64,000 bases of DNA from an uncultured Polaribacter sp. (GTDB taxonomy: Bacteria; Bacteroidota; Bacteroidia; Flavobacteriales; Flavobacteriaceae). The stretch is taken from assembly GCF_947497695.1 (NCBI RefSeq), contig NZ_CANMHM010000005.1:124001-188000 (forward strand). The letters are read 5' to 3'. Below are positions 9,314 through 18,479 of the stretch, in pieces. The position numbers were made by a program, and so were the translations under genes. The notes under the pieces are model-generated. The model did not search any database and was not told where the DNA came from. It saw only the letters and a program-made list of their open reading frames with translations. Position 1 is the first letter of the stretch. Each line of letters opens with the position of its first letter.

Positions 9314-9682
9314 ATGTTACAGACAGAATCAAGATTAAAAGTAGCAGATAATACTGGAGCCAAAGAGGTTTTAGTGATTAGAGTTTTAGGAGGTACAAGA
9401 AAACGTTATGCAAGCATTGGTGACAAGATTGTTGTAGCGGTTAAATCTGCAACTCCTAACGGAACTGTAAAAAAGGGTCAAGTATCTAGAGCAGTTGTTG
9501 TGAGAACGAAAAAAGAAGTAAGACGTAAAGACGGATCATACATTAGATTTGATGATAACGCTTGTGTACTTTTAAATCCTACTGAGGAAATGAGAGGGAC
9601 ACGTGTTTTTGGTCCTGTTGCACGTGAACTTCGTGAGAAACAATTCATGAAAATAGTATCATTAGCACCTGAAGTGCTTTAA
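9314..9682 (+). CDS. rplN: 50S ribosomal protein L14
   Basis: 122 residues, exactly the typical length. [18 protein letters not shown] at the start and [19 protein letters not shown] are diagnostic. L14 forms an inter-subunit bridge. Confidence 0.98.
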   Translation: MLQTESRLKVADNTGAKEVLVIRVLGGTRKRYASIGDKIVVAVKSATPNGTVKKGQVSRAVVVRTKKEVRRKDGSYIRFDDNACVLLNPTEEMRGTRVFGPVARELREKQFMKIVSLAPEVL

Positions 9683-9695
9683 ATCATTATATAAG

Positions 9696-9998
9696 ATGAA
9701 GAAGTTCAAAATAAAAGCAGGAGATACTGTAAAAGTAATTACTGGTACTAGTAAAAATACTGAAGGTAAAGTAATACAAATCTTAAAGGATAAAGATAGA
9801 GTTTTGGTAGAAGGTGTAAACTTAATTTCTAAGCATACCAAACCAAGTGCTCAAAATCCTCAAGGTGGTATTGTAAAGAAAGAAGCTTCTATCCATATTT
9901 CTAATGTAATGTTAGTAGAAGATGGTGTTGCTGTAAGAGTAGGTTATAAAGTTGATGGAGATACGAAGACAAGAATCTCTAAAAAAACTAAAAAATAA
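9696..9998 (+). CDS. rplX: 50S ribosomal protein L24
   Basis: 100 residues with an N-terminal KOW motif ([20 protein letters not shown]) and [14 protein letters not shown] in the middle. L24 is an initiator of 50S assembly. It lies between rplN and rplE as in most bacteria. Confidence 0.98.
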   Translation: MKKFKIKAGDTVKVITGTSKNTEGKVIQILKDKDRVLVEGVNLISKHTKPSAQNPQGGIVKKEASIHISNVMLVEDGVAVRVGYKVDGDTKTRISKKTKK

Positions 9999-10006
9999 TA
10001 ATAATC

Positions 10007-10558
10007 ATGAGTTACGTACCAAGATTAAAAGCAGAATACAAAGAAAGAGTTGTAAAAGCTCTTACTGAAGAATTCAGTTATAAGAATGTAATGCAAGTAC
10101 CAAAATTAACTAAAATAGTTGTTTCTAAAGGTGTTGGTGATGCAATTGCAGATAAGAAATTAATAGATTATGCTGTTGAAGAGTTGACTAAAATTACTGG
10201 TCAGAAAGCTATCTCTACAATGTCTAAAAAAGATATTGCTGCATTTAAATTACGTAAAGGAATGCCAATTGGCGTTAAAGTTACTTTACGTGGAGATAAA
10301 ATGTATGAGTTCTTAGATAGATTAGTTACAGCTTCTTTACCACGTGTAAGAGACTTTAACGGTATAAAAGCTAATGGTTTTGATGGAAGAGGTAATTATA
10401 ATTTAGGTATTACTGAACAAATCATCTACCCAGAGATTAATATTGACCAAGTGAAAAAAATTAACGGTATGGATATTACATTTGTAACATCTGCAGATAC
10501 TGATAAAGAAGCAAAGTCATTATTAGGAGAATTAGGTTTACCATTCAAAAAAAATTAA
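10007..10558 (+). CDS. rplE: 50S ribosomal protein L5
   Basis: 183 residues. Binds 5S rRNA and the P-site t[32 protein letters not shown] and [11 protein letters not shown] are typical. rpsN starts three bases after its stop. Confidence 0.98.
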   Translation: MSYVPRLKAEYKERVVKALTEEFSYKNVMQVPKLTKIVVSKGVGDAIADKKLIDYAVEELTKITGQKAISTMSKKDIAAFKLRKGMPIGVKVTLRGDKMYEFLDRLVTASLPRVRDFNGIKANGFDGRGNYNLGITEQIIYPEINIDQVKKINGMDITFVTSADTDKEAKSLLGELGLPFKKN

Positions 10559-10561
10559 GAA

Positions 10562-10831
10562 ATGGCTAAAGAATCAATGAAAGCGCGTGAGCGTAAAAGA
10601 GCAGCGACAGTTGCAAAATATGCAGAAAAGAGAAAAGCTTTAAAGGAAGCTGGAGACTATGATGCTTTACAAAAATTACCTAAGAACGCTTCACCAATTA
10701 GAATGCATAATAGATGTAAATTAACTGGTCGTCCAAAAGGTTATATGAGACAATTTGGTATCTCACGTGTTACTTTTAGAGAAATGGCAAACCAAGGTTT
10801 GATACCAGGTGTTAAAAAAGCATCTTGGTAG
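10562..10831 (+). CDS. rpsN: 30S ribosomal protein S14, zinc-free long form
   Basis: 89 residues, the long zinc-independent form. Only one cysteine is present (in [11 protein letters not shown]), so the CxxC pairs of zinc-binding S14 are absent. It is the last gene before the terminator-promoter fusion at 10848-10894, so it closes the rplC unit at least in part. Confidence 0.97.
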   Translation: MAKESMKARERKRAATVAKYAEKRKALKEAGDYDALQKLPKNASPIRMHNRCKLTGRPKGYMRQFGISRVTFREMANQGLIPGVKKASW

Positions 10832-10847
10832 AAATTTTAAATAAAGC

Positions 10848-10877
10848 TTAAATATAAAAATAGAATGTGTATCTTTG
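10848..10877 (+). promoter_or_regulatory. Candidate promoter of the rpsH operon
   Basis: TTA (10848-10850), 19 bases, TATCTTTG (10870-10877). The -7 element matches fully and the -33 has one change. It is followed by a leader of about 110 bases. The -7 element is exactly the loop of the terminator-like hairpin listed next. Confidence 0.65.
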
Positions 10878-10894
10878 CACGCTCTATTTTTTTT
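10856..10894 (+). terminator. Terminator-like hairpin between rpsN and rpsH
   Basis: AAAAATAGA (10856-10864) pairs with TCTATTTTT (10883-10891). One mismatch and one wobble are followed by GTG (10867-10869) with CAC (10878-10880), leaving TATCTTTG as an 8-base loop. Eight T (10887-10894) form the tail. A transcript arriving from rpsN would form it; a transcript started at the overlapping promoter would not include the 5' arm. Confidence 0.6.
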
Positions 10895-10926
10895 GAGTAT
10901 AAGAATTTTAACTGATTATAGGTTCA

Positions 10927-10954
10927 TTTATCACAGAGAAATCTGTAGCATAAA
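10927..10954 (+). promoter_or_regulatory. Leader hairpin upstream of rpsH
   Basis: TTTAT (10927-10931) pairs with ATAAA (10950-10954) and ACAGA (10933-10937) with TCTGT (10942-10946). They are joined by a 1x3 internal loop and capped by a GAAA tetraloop. S8 is known to regulate the spc operon in E. coli by binding an mRNA mimic of its 16S site; whether this hairpin is such a site is only a suggestion. Confidence 0.35.
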
Positions 10955-10994
10955 TAGAGATATTTGAAAACCGGAATCGCAATTTTATATAAAT

Positions 10995-11393
10995 ATGTAT
11001 ACAGATCCAATCGCGGATTTTCTTACTAGAGTAAGAAATGCAATCGCAGCAGGACACAGAGTAGTGGAAATTCCAGCTTCAAACTTGAAGAAGGAAATGA
11101 CTAAAATTTTGTTTGATCAAGGGTATATTTTGAGTTATCAGTTTACTGACAATAAAGTTCAGGGAACAATTAAGATCGCTTTAAAATACCAAAGAGACAC
11201 AAAAGAGTCAGTGATTAGAAAAATTCAACGTATCAGTACACCAGGTTTACGTAAATATGTTGGCTCTACAGAGATGCCAAGAGTATTAAACGGACTTGGA
11301 ATTGCTATTGTTTCTACATCTAAAGGTGTAATGACAAACAAAAAAGCACGTCAAGAGAATGTTGGAGGAGAGGTTTTATGTTACGTTTATTAA
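10995..11393 (+). CDS. rpsH: 30S ribosomal protein S8
   Basis: 132 residues. It starts [14 protein letters not shown], and the C-terminal [20 protein letters not shown] carries the conserved S8 signature. It is the first gene of a third ribosomal unit with its own leader. S8 binds helix 21 of 16S rRNA and is the known autoregulator of the spc operon in E. coli. Confidence 0.98.
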   Translation: MYTDPIADFLTRVRNAIAAGHRVVEIPASNLKKEMTKILFDQGYILSYQFTDNKVQGTIKIALKYQRDTKESVIRKIQRISTPGLRKYVGSTEMPRVLNGLGIAIVSTSKGVMTNKKARQENVGGEVLCYVY

Positions 11394-11402
11394 TCTAAGG
11401 AA

Positions 11403-11948
11403 ATGAGTAGAATAGGAAAAAATCCCGTTAGCATTTCACAAGGTGTAGATGTAAACATAAAAGACAATGTAATTACAGTAAAAGGAAAGTTAGGAGAATT
11501 ATCTCAAACTATTTCTGATGGAATTAGCATTAAAATCGAAGATGGTACTATTACTTTAGATAGGGCATCAGAAAGTAAAGACCATAAAGCACAACATGGT
11601 TTAATGAGAGCTTTAATCGCTAATATGATTGAAGGTGTAAGTAAAGGTTGGACTAAAGATTTAGAATTGGTTGGTGTAGGTTATAGAGCATCAAATCAAG
11701 GTCAAAAATTAGATTTAGCTTTAGGTTTCTCTCATAATATTGTTTTAGAATTAGCTCCAGAAGTTAAAATTGAAACAATATCTGAGAAAGGGAAAAACCC
11801 AATCATTAAATTATCTTCATTTGACAAACAACTTGTTGGTCAAATTGCTGCTAAGATTCGTTCTTTCAGAGCACCAGAACCTTATAAAGGAAAAGGTGTT
11901 AAGTTTGTTGGTGAAATATTAAGAAGAAAAGCAGGTAAATCTGCATAA
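11403..11948 (+). CDS. rplF: 50S ribosomal protein L6
   Basis: 181 residues with the two repeated L6 domains. MSRIGKNPV at the start, GVGYRA in the centre and the C-terminal [11 protein letters not shown] are characteristic. It lies near the GTPase-associated centre. Confidence 0.98.
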   Translation: MSRIGKNPVSISQGVDVNIKDNVITVKGKLGELSQTISDGISIKIEDGTITLDRASESKDHKAQHGLMRALIANMIEGVSKGWTKDLELVGVGYRASNQGQKLDLALGFSHNIVLELAPEVKIETISEKGKNPIIKLSSFDKQLVGQIAAKIRSFRAPEPYKGKGVKFVGEILRRKAGKSA

Positions 11949-11959
11949 TACATAGCATT

Positions 11960-12310
11960 ATGGCATTATCAAAGCTACAAAGAAGAGCTAGAATTAAGCG
12001 TAGAATTAGAAAAATTATTTCTGGTACTGCTACAAAACCAAGATTATCGGTTTATAGAAGTAACAAAGAAATTTACGCTCAATTGGTAGACGATGTAAAT
12101 GGAGTTACAATAGCTTCAGTTTCATCTAGAAATAAAGAAATAAAAGCAGGTACTAAGACAGAAGCAGCAACAGCAGTTGGTAAATCAATCGCAGAAATTG
12201 CTACTAAAGCAGGAGTTGAAACAGTTGCTTTTGATAGAAACGGATATTTATATCACGGTAGAGTTAAAGTATTAGCAGACGCTGCAAGAGAAGCGGGTTT
12301 AAAATTTTAA
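11960..12310 (+). CDS. rplR: 50S ribosomal protein L18
   Basis: 116 residues. 5S-rRNA binding protein. Basic N terminus ([15 protein letters not shown]), then [15 protein letters not shown] and the C-terminal [20 protein letters not shown]. Confidence 0.98.
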   Translation: MALSKLQRRARIKRRIRKIISGTATKPRLSVYRSNKEIYAQLVDDVNGVTIASVSSRNKEIKAGTKTEAATAVGKSIAEIATKAGVETVAFDRNGYLYHGRVKVLADAAREAGLKF

Positions 12311-12316
12311 GAAATT

Positions 12317-12838
12317 ATGCAAGGATATAAAAACGTAGAAAGAGTAAAACCTAGTGGGTTAGAACTTGTAGATAGGTTAGTAGGTGTACAACGTGTTACT
12401 AAAGTAACAAAAGGTGGTAGAGCATTTGGTTTCTCTGCAATTGTTGTTGTAGGAGATGGAAATGGAGTAGTAGGTCATGGATTAGGAAAATCTAAAGATG
12501 TAGCTTCAGCAATTGCAAAAGCAATTGAGGATGCTAAGAAAAATTTAGTTAGAATTCCTATTTTAGATGCAACTTTACCTCATGAACAAAAAGGTAAATT
12601 TGGTGGGGCTAAAGTATTTTTGAAGCCTGCATCTCATGGTACTGGAGTTATTGCTGGTGGTGCTGTAAGGCACGTACTTGAGGCAGTTGGTATACATGAT
12701 GTATTATCAAAATCTCAGGGATCATCAAATCCTCATAACGTTGTAAAAGCCGTTTTTGATGCATTATTACAATTACGTAGTGCAGCAGGTATTGCTAAAC
12801 AAAGAGGAATTTCTTTAGAAAAAGTATTTAACGGATAA
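12317..12838 (+). CDS. rpsE: 30S ribosomal protein S5
   Basis: 173 residues. [18 protein letters not shown] is the double-stranded-RNA-binding-like domain and [16 protein letters not shown] the second domain. S5 helps fidelity and mRNA unwinding at the entry channel. Confidence 0.98.
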   Translation: MQGYKNVERVKPSGLELVDRLVGVQRVTKVTKGGRAFGFSAIVVVGDGNGVVGHGLGKSKDVASAIAKAIEDAKKNLVRIPILDATLPHEQKGKFGGAKVFLKPASHGTGVIAGGAVRHVLEAVGIHDVLSKSQGSSNPHNVVKAVFDALLQLRSAAGIAKQRGISLEKVFNG

Positions 12839-12849
12839 ATCTAAGAACG

Positions 12850-13032
12850 ATGGCAAGAATAAAAGTTACACAAGTAAAAAGTCAAATCGGGCGTCTTCAG
12901 AGTCAAAAAAGAACTTTAGAAGCATTAGGTTTACGTAAAATGAATCAAACTGTAGAGCATGAGGCAACTCCATCTATAGTTGGTATGGTAAATACAGTTA
13001 AACACTTAGTTTCTTTCGAAGAAATTAAATAA
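12850..13032 (+). CDS. rpmD: 50S ribosomal protein L30
   Basis: 60 residues, normal for L30. IKVTQVKSQIGRLQSQKRTL followed by GLRKMNQTVEHEATPS is typical. Tightly spaced between rpsE and rplO. Confidence 0.97.
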   Translation: MARIKVTQVKSQIGRLQSQKRTLEALGLRKMNQTVEHEATPSIVGMVNTVKHLVSFEEIK

Positions 13033-13044
13033 GACATATATAAA

Positions 13045-13494
13045 ATGAGTTTACATAATTTAACACCGGCAGAAGGTTCCATTAAAAAAGGAAAAAGAAT
13101 TGCAAGAGGTGAAGGATCTGGAAAGGGTGGTACCGCTACAAGAGGTCACAATGGACAGAAATCTCGTTCTGGTTATTCTAAAAAGATTGGTTTTGAAGGA
13201 GGGCAAATGCCTCTTCAAAGACGTGTGCCAAAATTTGGTTTCACAAATATTAATCGTATTGAATACCAAGGGATTAATTTAGATAATCTACAATCTTTAG
13301 TTGATAGTGGTAAAATAACAGATACAGTTACTTTAGACATCTTAATTGAGAATAGATTGGCAAGAAAAAATGACTTGATTAAGATATTAGGTCGTGGAGA
13401 ATTAAAAGCCAAATTAAATATAACTGTACACAAGTTTACAGCAACAGCAAAAGCAGCTATTGAGGCAGCTGGAGGTGAAGTTGTTACTTTATAA
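13045..13494 (+). CDS. rplO: 50S ribosomal protein L15
   Basis: 149 residues. Glycine- and lysine-rich N-terminal arm (RIARGEGSGKGGTATRGHNG, KSRSG, EGGQMPLQRRVPKFGF) and a conserved C-terminal AGGEVVTL end. secY follows after 13 bases, the usual pairing. Confidence 0.98.
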   Translation: MSLHNLTPAEGSIKKGKRIARGEGSGKGGTATRGHNGQKSRSGYSKKIGFEGGQMPLQRRVPKFGFTNINRIEYQGINLDNLQSLVDSGKITDTVTLDILIENRLARKNDLIKILGRGELKAKLNITVHKFTATAKAAIEAAGGEVVTL

Positions 13495-13507
13495 CATCCC
13501 GTAAAAG

Positions 13508-14830
13508 ATGAATTTTATTAATAGATTAAAAGAAATTTTCAGTATTGAAGAGTTAAAGAATAAGATTCTTCTTACCATCGGTTTAATTGCTGTATATCGT
13601 TTTATGGCGGCTGTTCCATTACCTGGAGTAGACCCATTGCAATTAGCAGCATTAAAAGATAGTACCTCTGGAGGTCTTTTAGGTTTGTTGAATGCATTTA
13701 CAGGGGGAGCATTTGCTAGAGCGTCAGTAATGGCACTTGGTATTATGCCTTATATTTCTGCTTCTATTGTAGTTCAGTTAATGGGAATTGCGGTTCCGTA
13801 TTTACAGAAGTTACAAAAAGATGGAGAAAGTGGTAGAAAAAAAATTACACAAATAACAAGATGGTTAACAATTGGTATTACTTTGGTACAAGCACCAACG
13901 TATATCACAGCTATTAAAACTCAGTTTGGTTTAGGACCAGAAGCATTTTTAGTAAGCGGACCAACTTTTTGGATTTCATCAATTATCATCTTAACCGCAG
14001 GAACAATTTTTGCGATGTGGTTAGGTGAACGTATTACAGACAAAGGTGTTGGTAATGGTATTTCATTATTAATTACAGTAGGTATTATCGCTAACTTTCC
14101 AGCTGCATTTTTACAAGAATTTGTTGCGAAAACTACAAATGCAGGAGCAGGTGGTATTATGATGGTTTTAATTGAAATCATTGTTTGGTTTGTTGTAATT
14201 TTATTAACTGTATTATTAGTAACTGCTGTTCGTAAGATTGCTGTTCAATATGCAAGAAGAACTGTAGTTGGTAATATAGAAAACGTTGCAGGTTCAAGAG
14301 ATTATATTCCTTTGAAATTAAATGCAGCAGGTGTAATGCCAATTATTTTTGCACAAGCTATTATGTTTTTACCAGTAGCTTTAGCTCAGAGGTTTCCTGC
14401 AATTGCCAGCCTACAAGATATGAATGGTCTAGGTTACAATGTTATTTTTGCTTTGTTAATTATCATCTTTAGTTATTTTTATACTGCAATTACAATTCCT
14501 ACGAATAAAATGGCAGATGATTTAAAAAGAAGTGGTGGTTTTATACCAGGTATTAGACCAGGTAAAGATACTGCAGATAGGTTAGATAGTGTTTTATCTA
14601 GAATTACATTTCCAGGATCTTTATTTTTGGCTGCATTATCAATATTACCTGCCATTGCAGTTAAGTTTGGTATACAACAAAGTTGGGCAATGTTTTATGG
14701 TGGTACATCATTAATAATTATGGTAGGGGTTGCAATTGATACGTTGCAACAGATCAACTCTTATTTATTAAACCGTCATTATGATGGTTTAATGAAAGCA
14801 GGAAATAGCAATAGAAAATCTAATAAATAA
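13508..14830 (+). CDS. secY: Preprotein translocase subunit SecY
   Basis: 440 residues, with about ten hydrophobic segments forming the Sec channel. PLPGVDP after the first segment, the [11 protein letters not shown] motif near residue 80 and the cytoplasmic [17 protein letters not shown] loop are SecY hallmarks. infA starts one base after its stop. The adk and map genes that follow secY in many bacteria are absent. Confidence 0.98.
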   Translation: MNFINRLKEIFSIEELKNKILLTIGLIAVYRFMAAVPLPGVDPLQLAALKDSTSGGLLGLLNAFTGGAFARASVMALGIMPYISASIVVQLMGIAVPYLQKLQKDGESGRKKITQITRWLTIGITLVQAPTYITAIKTQFGLGPEAFLVSGPTFWISSIIILTAGTIFAMWLGERITDKGVGNGISLLITVGIIANFPAAFLQEFVAKTTNAGAGGIMMVLIEIIVWFVVILLTVLLVTAVRKIAVQYARRTVVGNIENVAGSRDYIPLKLNAAGVMPIIFAQAIMFLPVALAQRFPAIASLQDMNGLGYNVIFALLIIIFSYFYTAITIPTNKMADDLKRSGGFIPGIRPGKDTADRLDSVLSRITFPGSLFLAALSILPAIAVKFGIQQSWAMFYGGTSLIIMVGVAIDTLQQINSYLLNRHYDGLMKAGNSNRKSNK

Positions 14831-14831
14831 T

Positions 14832-15047
14832 ATGGCTAAACAATCAGCAATTCAACAAGACGGAACAATTACAGAAGCATTATCAAATGCAATGTTTCGT
14901 GTAGAATTAGAAAACGGACATATTGTGACGGCTCACATTTCAGGTAAAATGCGTATGCATTATATTAAATTATTACCTGGAGATAAGGTAAAGTTAGAAA
15001 TGAGTCCTTATGATTTATCAAAAGCAAGAATAACTTATAGATATTAA
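14832..15047 (+). CDS. infA: Translation initiation factor IF-1
   Basis: 71 residues, an OB-fold protein that blocks the A site during initiation. [20 protein letters not shown] and [17 protein letters not shown] are canonical. It sits between secY and rpmJ. Confidence 0.98.
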   Translation: MAKQSAIQQDGTITEALSNAMFRVELENGHIVTAHISGKMRMHYIKLLPGDKVKLEMSPYDLSKARITYRY

Positions 15048-15109
15048 TTAGCCGTTAGCATTTAGTCTTTAGCGTCCAGCTAATAACTAAAAGCCAATAG
15101 CCAACAGCA
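15048..15109 (+). repeat. Long imperfect inverted repeat between infA and rpmJ
   Basis: TTAGCCGTTAGCATTTAG... on the left is close to the reverse complement of ...CTAAAAGCCAATAGCCAAC on the right, so this spacer can fold as one long imperfect hairpin. The units are GC-richer than surrounding spacers and resemble the degenerate repeat at 1181-1294. Confidence 0.6.
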
Positions 15110-15116
15110 AAATAAA

Positions 15117-15233
15117 ATGAAAGTTAGAGCATCAGTAAAAAAAAGAAGTGCCGACTGCAAAATAGTACGCAGAAAAGGTAGATTATATGTGATTAATAAA
15201 CAAAATCCTAGATTTAAACAAAGACAAGGGTAA
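15117..15233 (+). CDS. rpmJ: 50S ribosomal protein L36, zinc-free form
   Basis: A 38-residue protein ([20 protein letters not shown]... ending KQRQG), unmistakably L36. Of the four zinc ligands of the classical form only Cys14 remains; positions 11, 27 and 33 are Ser, Asn and Phe, so zinc is not expected to bind. The stop TAA overlaps the rpsM ATG by one base. Confidence 0.97.
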   Translation: MKVRASVKKRSADCKIVRRKGRLYVINKQNPRFKQRQG

Positions 15234-15598
15234 TGGCAAGAATAGCAGGTATTGATATTCCAAAGAATAAAAGAGGCGTTATTGCTTTAACATACATCTT
15301 TGGTATAGGAAGCAGCAGAGCTCAAAAAGTTCTAGCAGAAGCAAAAGTAGATGAGAGCATTAAAGTTCAAGATTGGACAGATGATCAAATCGCAGCAATT
15401 AGAGAACAAGTAGGATCTTTTACAATTGAAGGAGAATTACGTTCTGAAGTACAGATAAACATCAAACGTTTGATGGATATTGGTTGTCAGAGAGGAATTC
15501 GTCATAGACTTGGTCTTCCTTTAAGAGGACAAAGAACTAAGAACAATTCTCGTACAAGAAAAGGTAAGAGAAAAACTGTAGCTAACAAGAAAAAATAA
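15233..15598 (+). CDS. rpsM: 30S ribosomal protein S13
   Basis: 121 residues. [20 protein letters not shown] at the start, then the C-terminal [20 protein letters not shown] tail that contacts tRNA. The start is fixed by overlap with the rpmJ stop. A 91-base spacer with no obvious signal precedes rpsK. Confidence 0.98.
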   Translation: MARIAGIDIPKNKRGVIALTYIFGIGSSRAQKVLAEAKVDESIKVQDWTDDQIAAIREQVGSFTIEGELRSEVQINIKRLMDIGCQRGIRHRLGLPLRGQRTKNNSRTRKGKRKTVANKKK

Positions 15599-15689
15599 GT
15601 TAGAGATTAATCTAGTTATAAGTATTTAGTGTGCCGTATTTTTATAAAAGTACAATTTACTAAAGAGCGATAACTGAACATTAAAAATT

Positions 15690-16073
15690 ATGGCAAAAGC
15701 AAGTTCAAAAAAACGTAAAGTAATAATTGAAGCTGTAGGAGAAGCACATGTAACTGCATCTTTTAACAACATCATTATATCTTTAACAAATAAAAAAGGT
15801 GACGTTATTTCTTGGTCATCTGCAGGTAAAATGGGTTTTAGAGGTTCTAAAAAGAATACTCCTTATGCAGCTCAATTAGCAGCAGAAGATTGTGCAAATG
15901 TTGCAAAAGAAGCTGGTTTACGTAAAGTAAAAGTGTATGTTAAAGGACCTGGAAATGGTAGAGAATCTGCTATTAGATCATTACATAATGCTGGTATAGA
16001 AGTAACAGAAATTATTGATGTTACACCAACACCTCACAATGGATGTCGTCCACCAAAGAGAAGAAGAGTATAA
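15690..16073 (+). CDS. rpsK: 30S ribosomal protein S11
   Basis: 127 residues. [18 protein letters not shown] and [19 protein letters not shown] are the family signatures, with a basic C terminus ([10 protein letters not shown]). S11 lies on the platform near the mRNA exit. Confidence 0.98.
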   Translation: MAKASSKKRKVIIEAVGEAHVTASFNNIIISLTNKKGDVISWSSAGKMGFRGSKKNTPYAAQLAAEDCANVAKEAGLRKVKVYVKGPGNGRESAIRSLHNAGIEVTEIIDVTPTPHNGCRPPKRRRV

Positions 16074-16155
16074 TTAAATATTTTAACTTGATGGGATCAA
16101 GATTATCGAAGGAGAAAGCCTTAATTCATAATCCCTATCTATAACAACAAAAGAA

Positions 16156-16761
16156 ATGGCAAGATATACAGGACCAAAAACTAAAATTGCTCGTAAGTTT
16201 GGTGAAGCAATTTTTGGAGAAGATAAAAACTTCGAAAAAAGAAATTTCCCTCCAGGACAGCATGGAAATGCAAGAAGAAGAGGAAAAAAATCTGAATATG
16301 CTACTCAATTAATGGAGAAGCAAAAAGCGAAATACATGTATGGTATTTTAGAGCGTCAGTTCAGTAATTTATTCAAGAAAGCTCAGGCTGCTGGAGGTAT
16401 TACTGGTGAAGTTTTATTACAATTATGTGAATCTCGTTTAGACAACGTTGTTTACAGAATGGGTATTTCTAACTCTAGAAGTGGAGCAAGACAATTAGTT
16501 TCTCATAGACATATTACTGTTAATGGTGAAATTGTTAACATACCTTCTTATAGTTTAAAAGATGGAGATGTTGTTGCTGTAAGAGAGAAATCTAAATCTT
16601 TGGTAGCTATTGAAAGTGCATTACAATCTAACAATAATGTATGGGAATGGTTAACTTGGAATAATGATACAAAAACTGGAACTTTTGTAAAAGCTCCAGA
16701 AAGACTACAAATTCCAGAAAACATTAAAGAGCAGTTAATCGTAGAATTATATTCTAAGTAA
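16156..16761 (+). CDS. rpsD: 30S ribosomal protein S4
   Basis: 201 residues. [16 protein letters not shown] at the start, then the S4 RNA-binding domain ([14 protein letters not shown] and [22 protein letters not shown], about residues 95-140). S4 initiates 30S assembly and in E. coli represses its own operon. Confidence 0.98.
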   Translation: MARYTGPKTKIARKFGEAIFGEDKNFEKRNFPPGQHGNARRRGKKSEYATQLMEKQKAKYMYGILERQFSNLFKKAQAAGGITGEVLLQLCESRLDNVVYRMGISNSRSGARQLVSHRHITVNGEIVNIPSYSLKDGDVVAVREKSKSLVAIESALQSNNNVWEWLTWNNDTKTGTFVKAPERLQIPENIKEQLIVELYSK

Positions 16762-16859
16762 TAAATTAATCATATTGAAATTTAGCCAAAGGATTTATAA
16801 GATTTTCTTCACACTTATAATTCGCGCAACTAAATAACAATTAAAAAGAAGAAAAAATA

Positions 16860-17852
16860 ATGGCAATTTTAAATTTTCAAAAGCCTGATAAAGTAATTAT
16901 GATTGAATCTACTGATTTTAAAGGTAGATTTGAATTTAGACCTTTAGAACCAGGTTTTGGTTTAACGGTTGGTAATGCTTTAAGAAGAGTACTTTTATCA
17001 TCTTTAGAAGGATTTGCAATTACTTCATTAAGAGTTGATGGAGTTGAGCACGAATTTTCTACTGTACCAGGTGTTGTAGAAGACGTTACAGAAATTATTT
17101 TAAACTTAAAACAAGTTCGTTTTAAGAAACAAATAGAAGAAACAGATAGAGAAACTGTTTCTATCTCTTTATCTGGTCAAGAGCAGTTTACTGCTGGAGA
17201 TTTACAGAAATTTACTTCTGGTTTTCAAGTATTGAATCCAGATTTAGTAATCTGTAATATGGATAAATCTGTAAAGTTAAATGCAGAAATAACTATAGAA
17301 AAAGGTAGAGGATTTGTACCTGCAGAAGAGAATAAAAAGAATTCTGCACCAATAGGAACAATTTTTACAGATTCTATTTACACGCCAATAAAAAATGTTA
17401 AGTATGCAATTGAAAATTTTCGTGTAGAGCAAAAAACGGATTATGAAAAATTAGTTTTCGATATTGATACTGATGGTTCTATCAATCCTAAAGATGCTTT
17501 AACAGAAGCTGCAAAAATTTTAATCCACCACTTTATGTTATTCTCTGATGAGCGTATCACTTTAGAGGCAGATGAAATTGCACAAACAGAAACGTATGAT
17601 GAAGAGTCATTACACATGCGTCAGTTATTAAAAACTAGATTAATCGATATGGATTTATCTGTAAGAGCTTTAAATTGTTTAAAGGCTGCAGAAGTAGATA
17701 CTTTAGGAGATTTAGTTTCTTTTAACAAAAGCGATTTAATGAAGTTTAGAAACTTTGGTAAAAAATCATTAACAGAACTAGAAGAATTAGTGATTGTTAA
17801 AGGCTTAAGTTTTGGAATGGATTTAGTAAAATACAAATTAGATAAAGATTAA
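16860..17852 (+). CDS. rpoA: RNA polymerase alpha subunit
   Basis: 330 residues, full length. The N-terminal domain for dimerisation carries [21 protein letters not shown] (about 32-52). The C-terminal DNA- and activator-binding domain contains [18 protein letters not shown] and [15 protein letters not shown]. It is in the standard rpsD-rpoA-rplQ order. Confidence 0.98.
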   Translation: MAILNFQKPDKVIMIESTDFKGRFEFRPLEPGFGLTVGNALRRVLLSSLEGFAITSLRVDGVEHEFSTVPGVVEDVTEIILNLKQVRFKKQIEETDRETVSISLSGQEQFTAGDLQKFTSGFQVLNPDLVICNMDKSVKLNAEITIEKGRGFVPAEENKKNSAPIGTIFTDSIYTPIKNVKYAIENFRVEQKTDYEKLVFDIDTDGSINPKDALTEAAKILIHHFMLFSDERITLEADEIAQTETYDEESLHMRQLLKTRLIDMDLSVRALNCLKAAEVDTLGDLVSFNKSDLMKFRNFGKKSLTELEELVIVKGLSFGMDLVKYKLDKD

Positions 17853-17912
17853 CTTTTCATATTTTGCTCCTCATAATGAGTAGATGCAAGATGAAATTAA
17901 ATAACAATTATA

Positions 17913-18386
17913 ATGAGACACGGTAAGAAGCACAATCATTTAGGAAGAACAACTTCGCACAGAAAAGCGATGTTAGCAAATATGTCTTGTTCTTTAATAG
18001 AACACAAGCGTATTAATACAACTGTGGCTAAAGCAAAAGCATTAAGAGTTTTTGTTGAGCCATTAATTACAAAGTCTAAAAGTGATACTACTCACAACAG
18101 ACGTGTTGTATTTTCTCACTTACGTGATAAATATGCAGTTACAGAATTATTTAAAGAAATTTCTGTAAAAATTGGTGATAGACCAGGAGGTTACCTTCGT
18201 ATCATTAAATTAGGAAATCGTCAAGGAGATAATGCTCCTATGGCAATGGTAGAGTTGGTTGATTACAACGAAATCTACAATCCTAATGGTAAAAAAGCAA
18301 AGAAAACTACACGTAGAGGAAGAAGTAAAAAAGCTGAATCTGCACAAGTAGAAGGAACTGCATCAGAAGAAAAAACTGAAGAATAA
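17913..18386 (+). CDS. rplQ: 50S ribosomal protein L17 with charged C-terminal tail
   Basis: 157 residues. The first ~115 are ordinary L17 ([20 protein letters not shown]). The remainder is a low-complexity extension, first basic ([15 protein letters not shown]) then acidic ([11 protein letters not shown]). It is the last gene of the super-operon and is followed by a strong terminator. Confidence 0.97.
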   Translation: MRHGKKHNHLGRTTSHRKAMLANMSCSLIEHKRINTTVAKAKALRVFVEPLITKSKSDTTHNRRVVFSHLRDKYAVTELFKEISVKIGDRPGGYLRIIKLGNRQGDNAPMAMVELVDYNEIYNPNGKKAKKTTRRGRSKKAESAQVEGTASEEKTEE

Positions 18387-18412
18387 AAAATGAAAATTTT
18401 TTAAATTTTATT

Positions 18413-18446
18413 AAAGGGATAAGCGTTTACGTTTATCCCTTTTTTT
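18413..18446 (+). terminator. Terminator of the ribosomal super-operon
   Basis: A 13-bp stem with one G-T pair (18413-18425 with 18430-18442), a TTTA loop and a T tail, 26 bases after the rplQ stop. Confidence 0.85.
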
Positions 18447-18455
18447 ATATTTTTG
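18426..18455 (+). promoter_or_regulatory. Candidate carA promoter overlapping the terminator
   Basis: TATTTTTG at 18448-18455 is a full -7 match. Nineteen bases upstream the -33 position (18426-18428) is TTT instead of TTG and lies in the terminator loop. Transcription would start near 18462, about 18 bases before carA. Confidence 0.6.
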
Positions 18456-18479
18456 CACTAAGAAAAATAATTAGGATCA

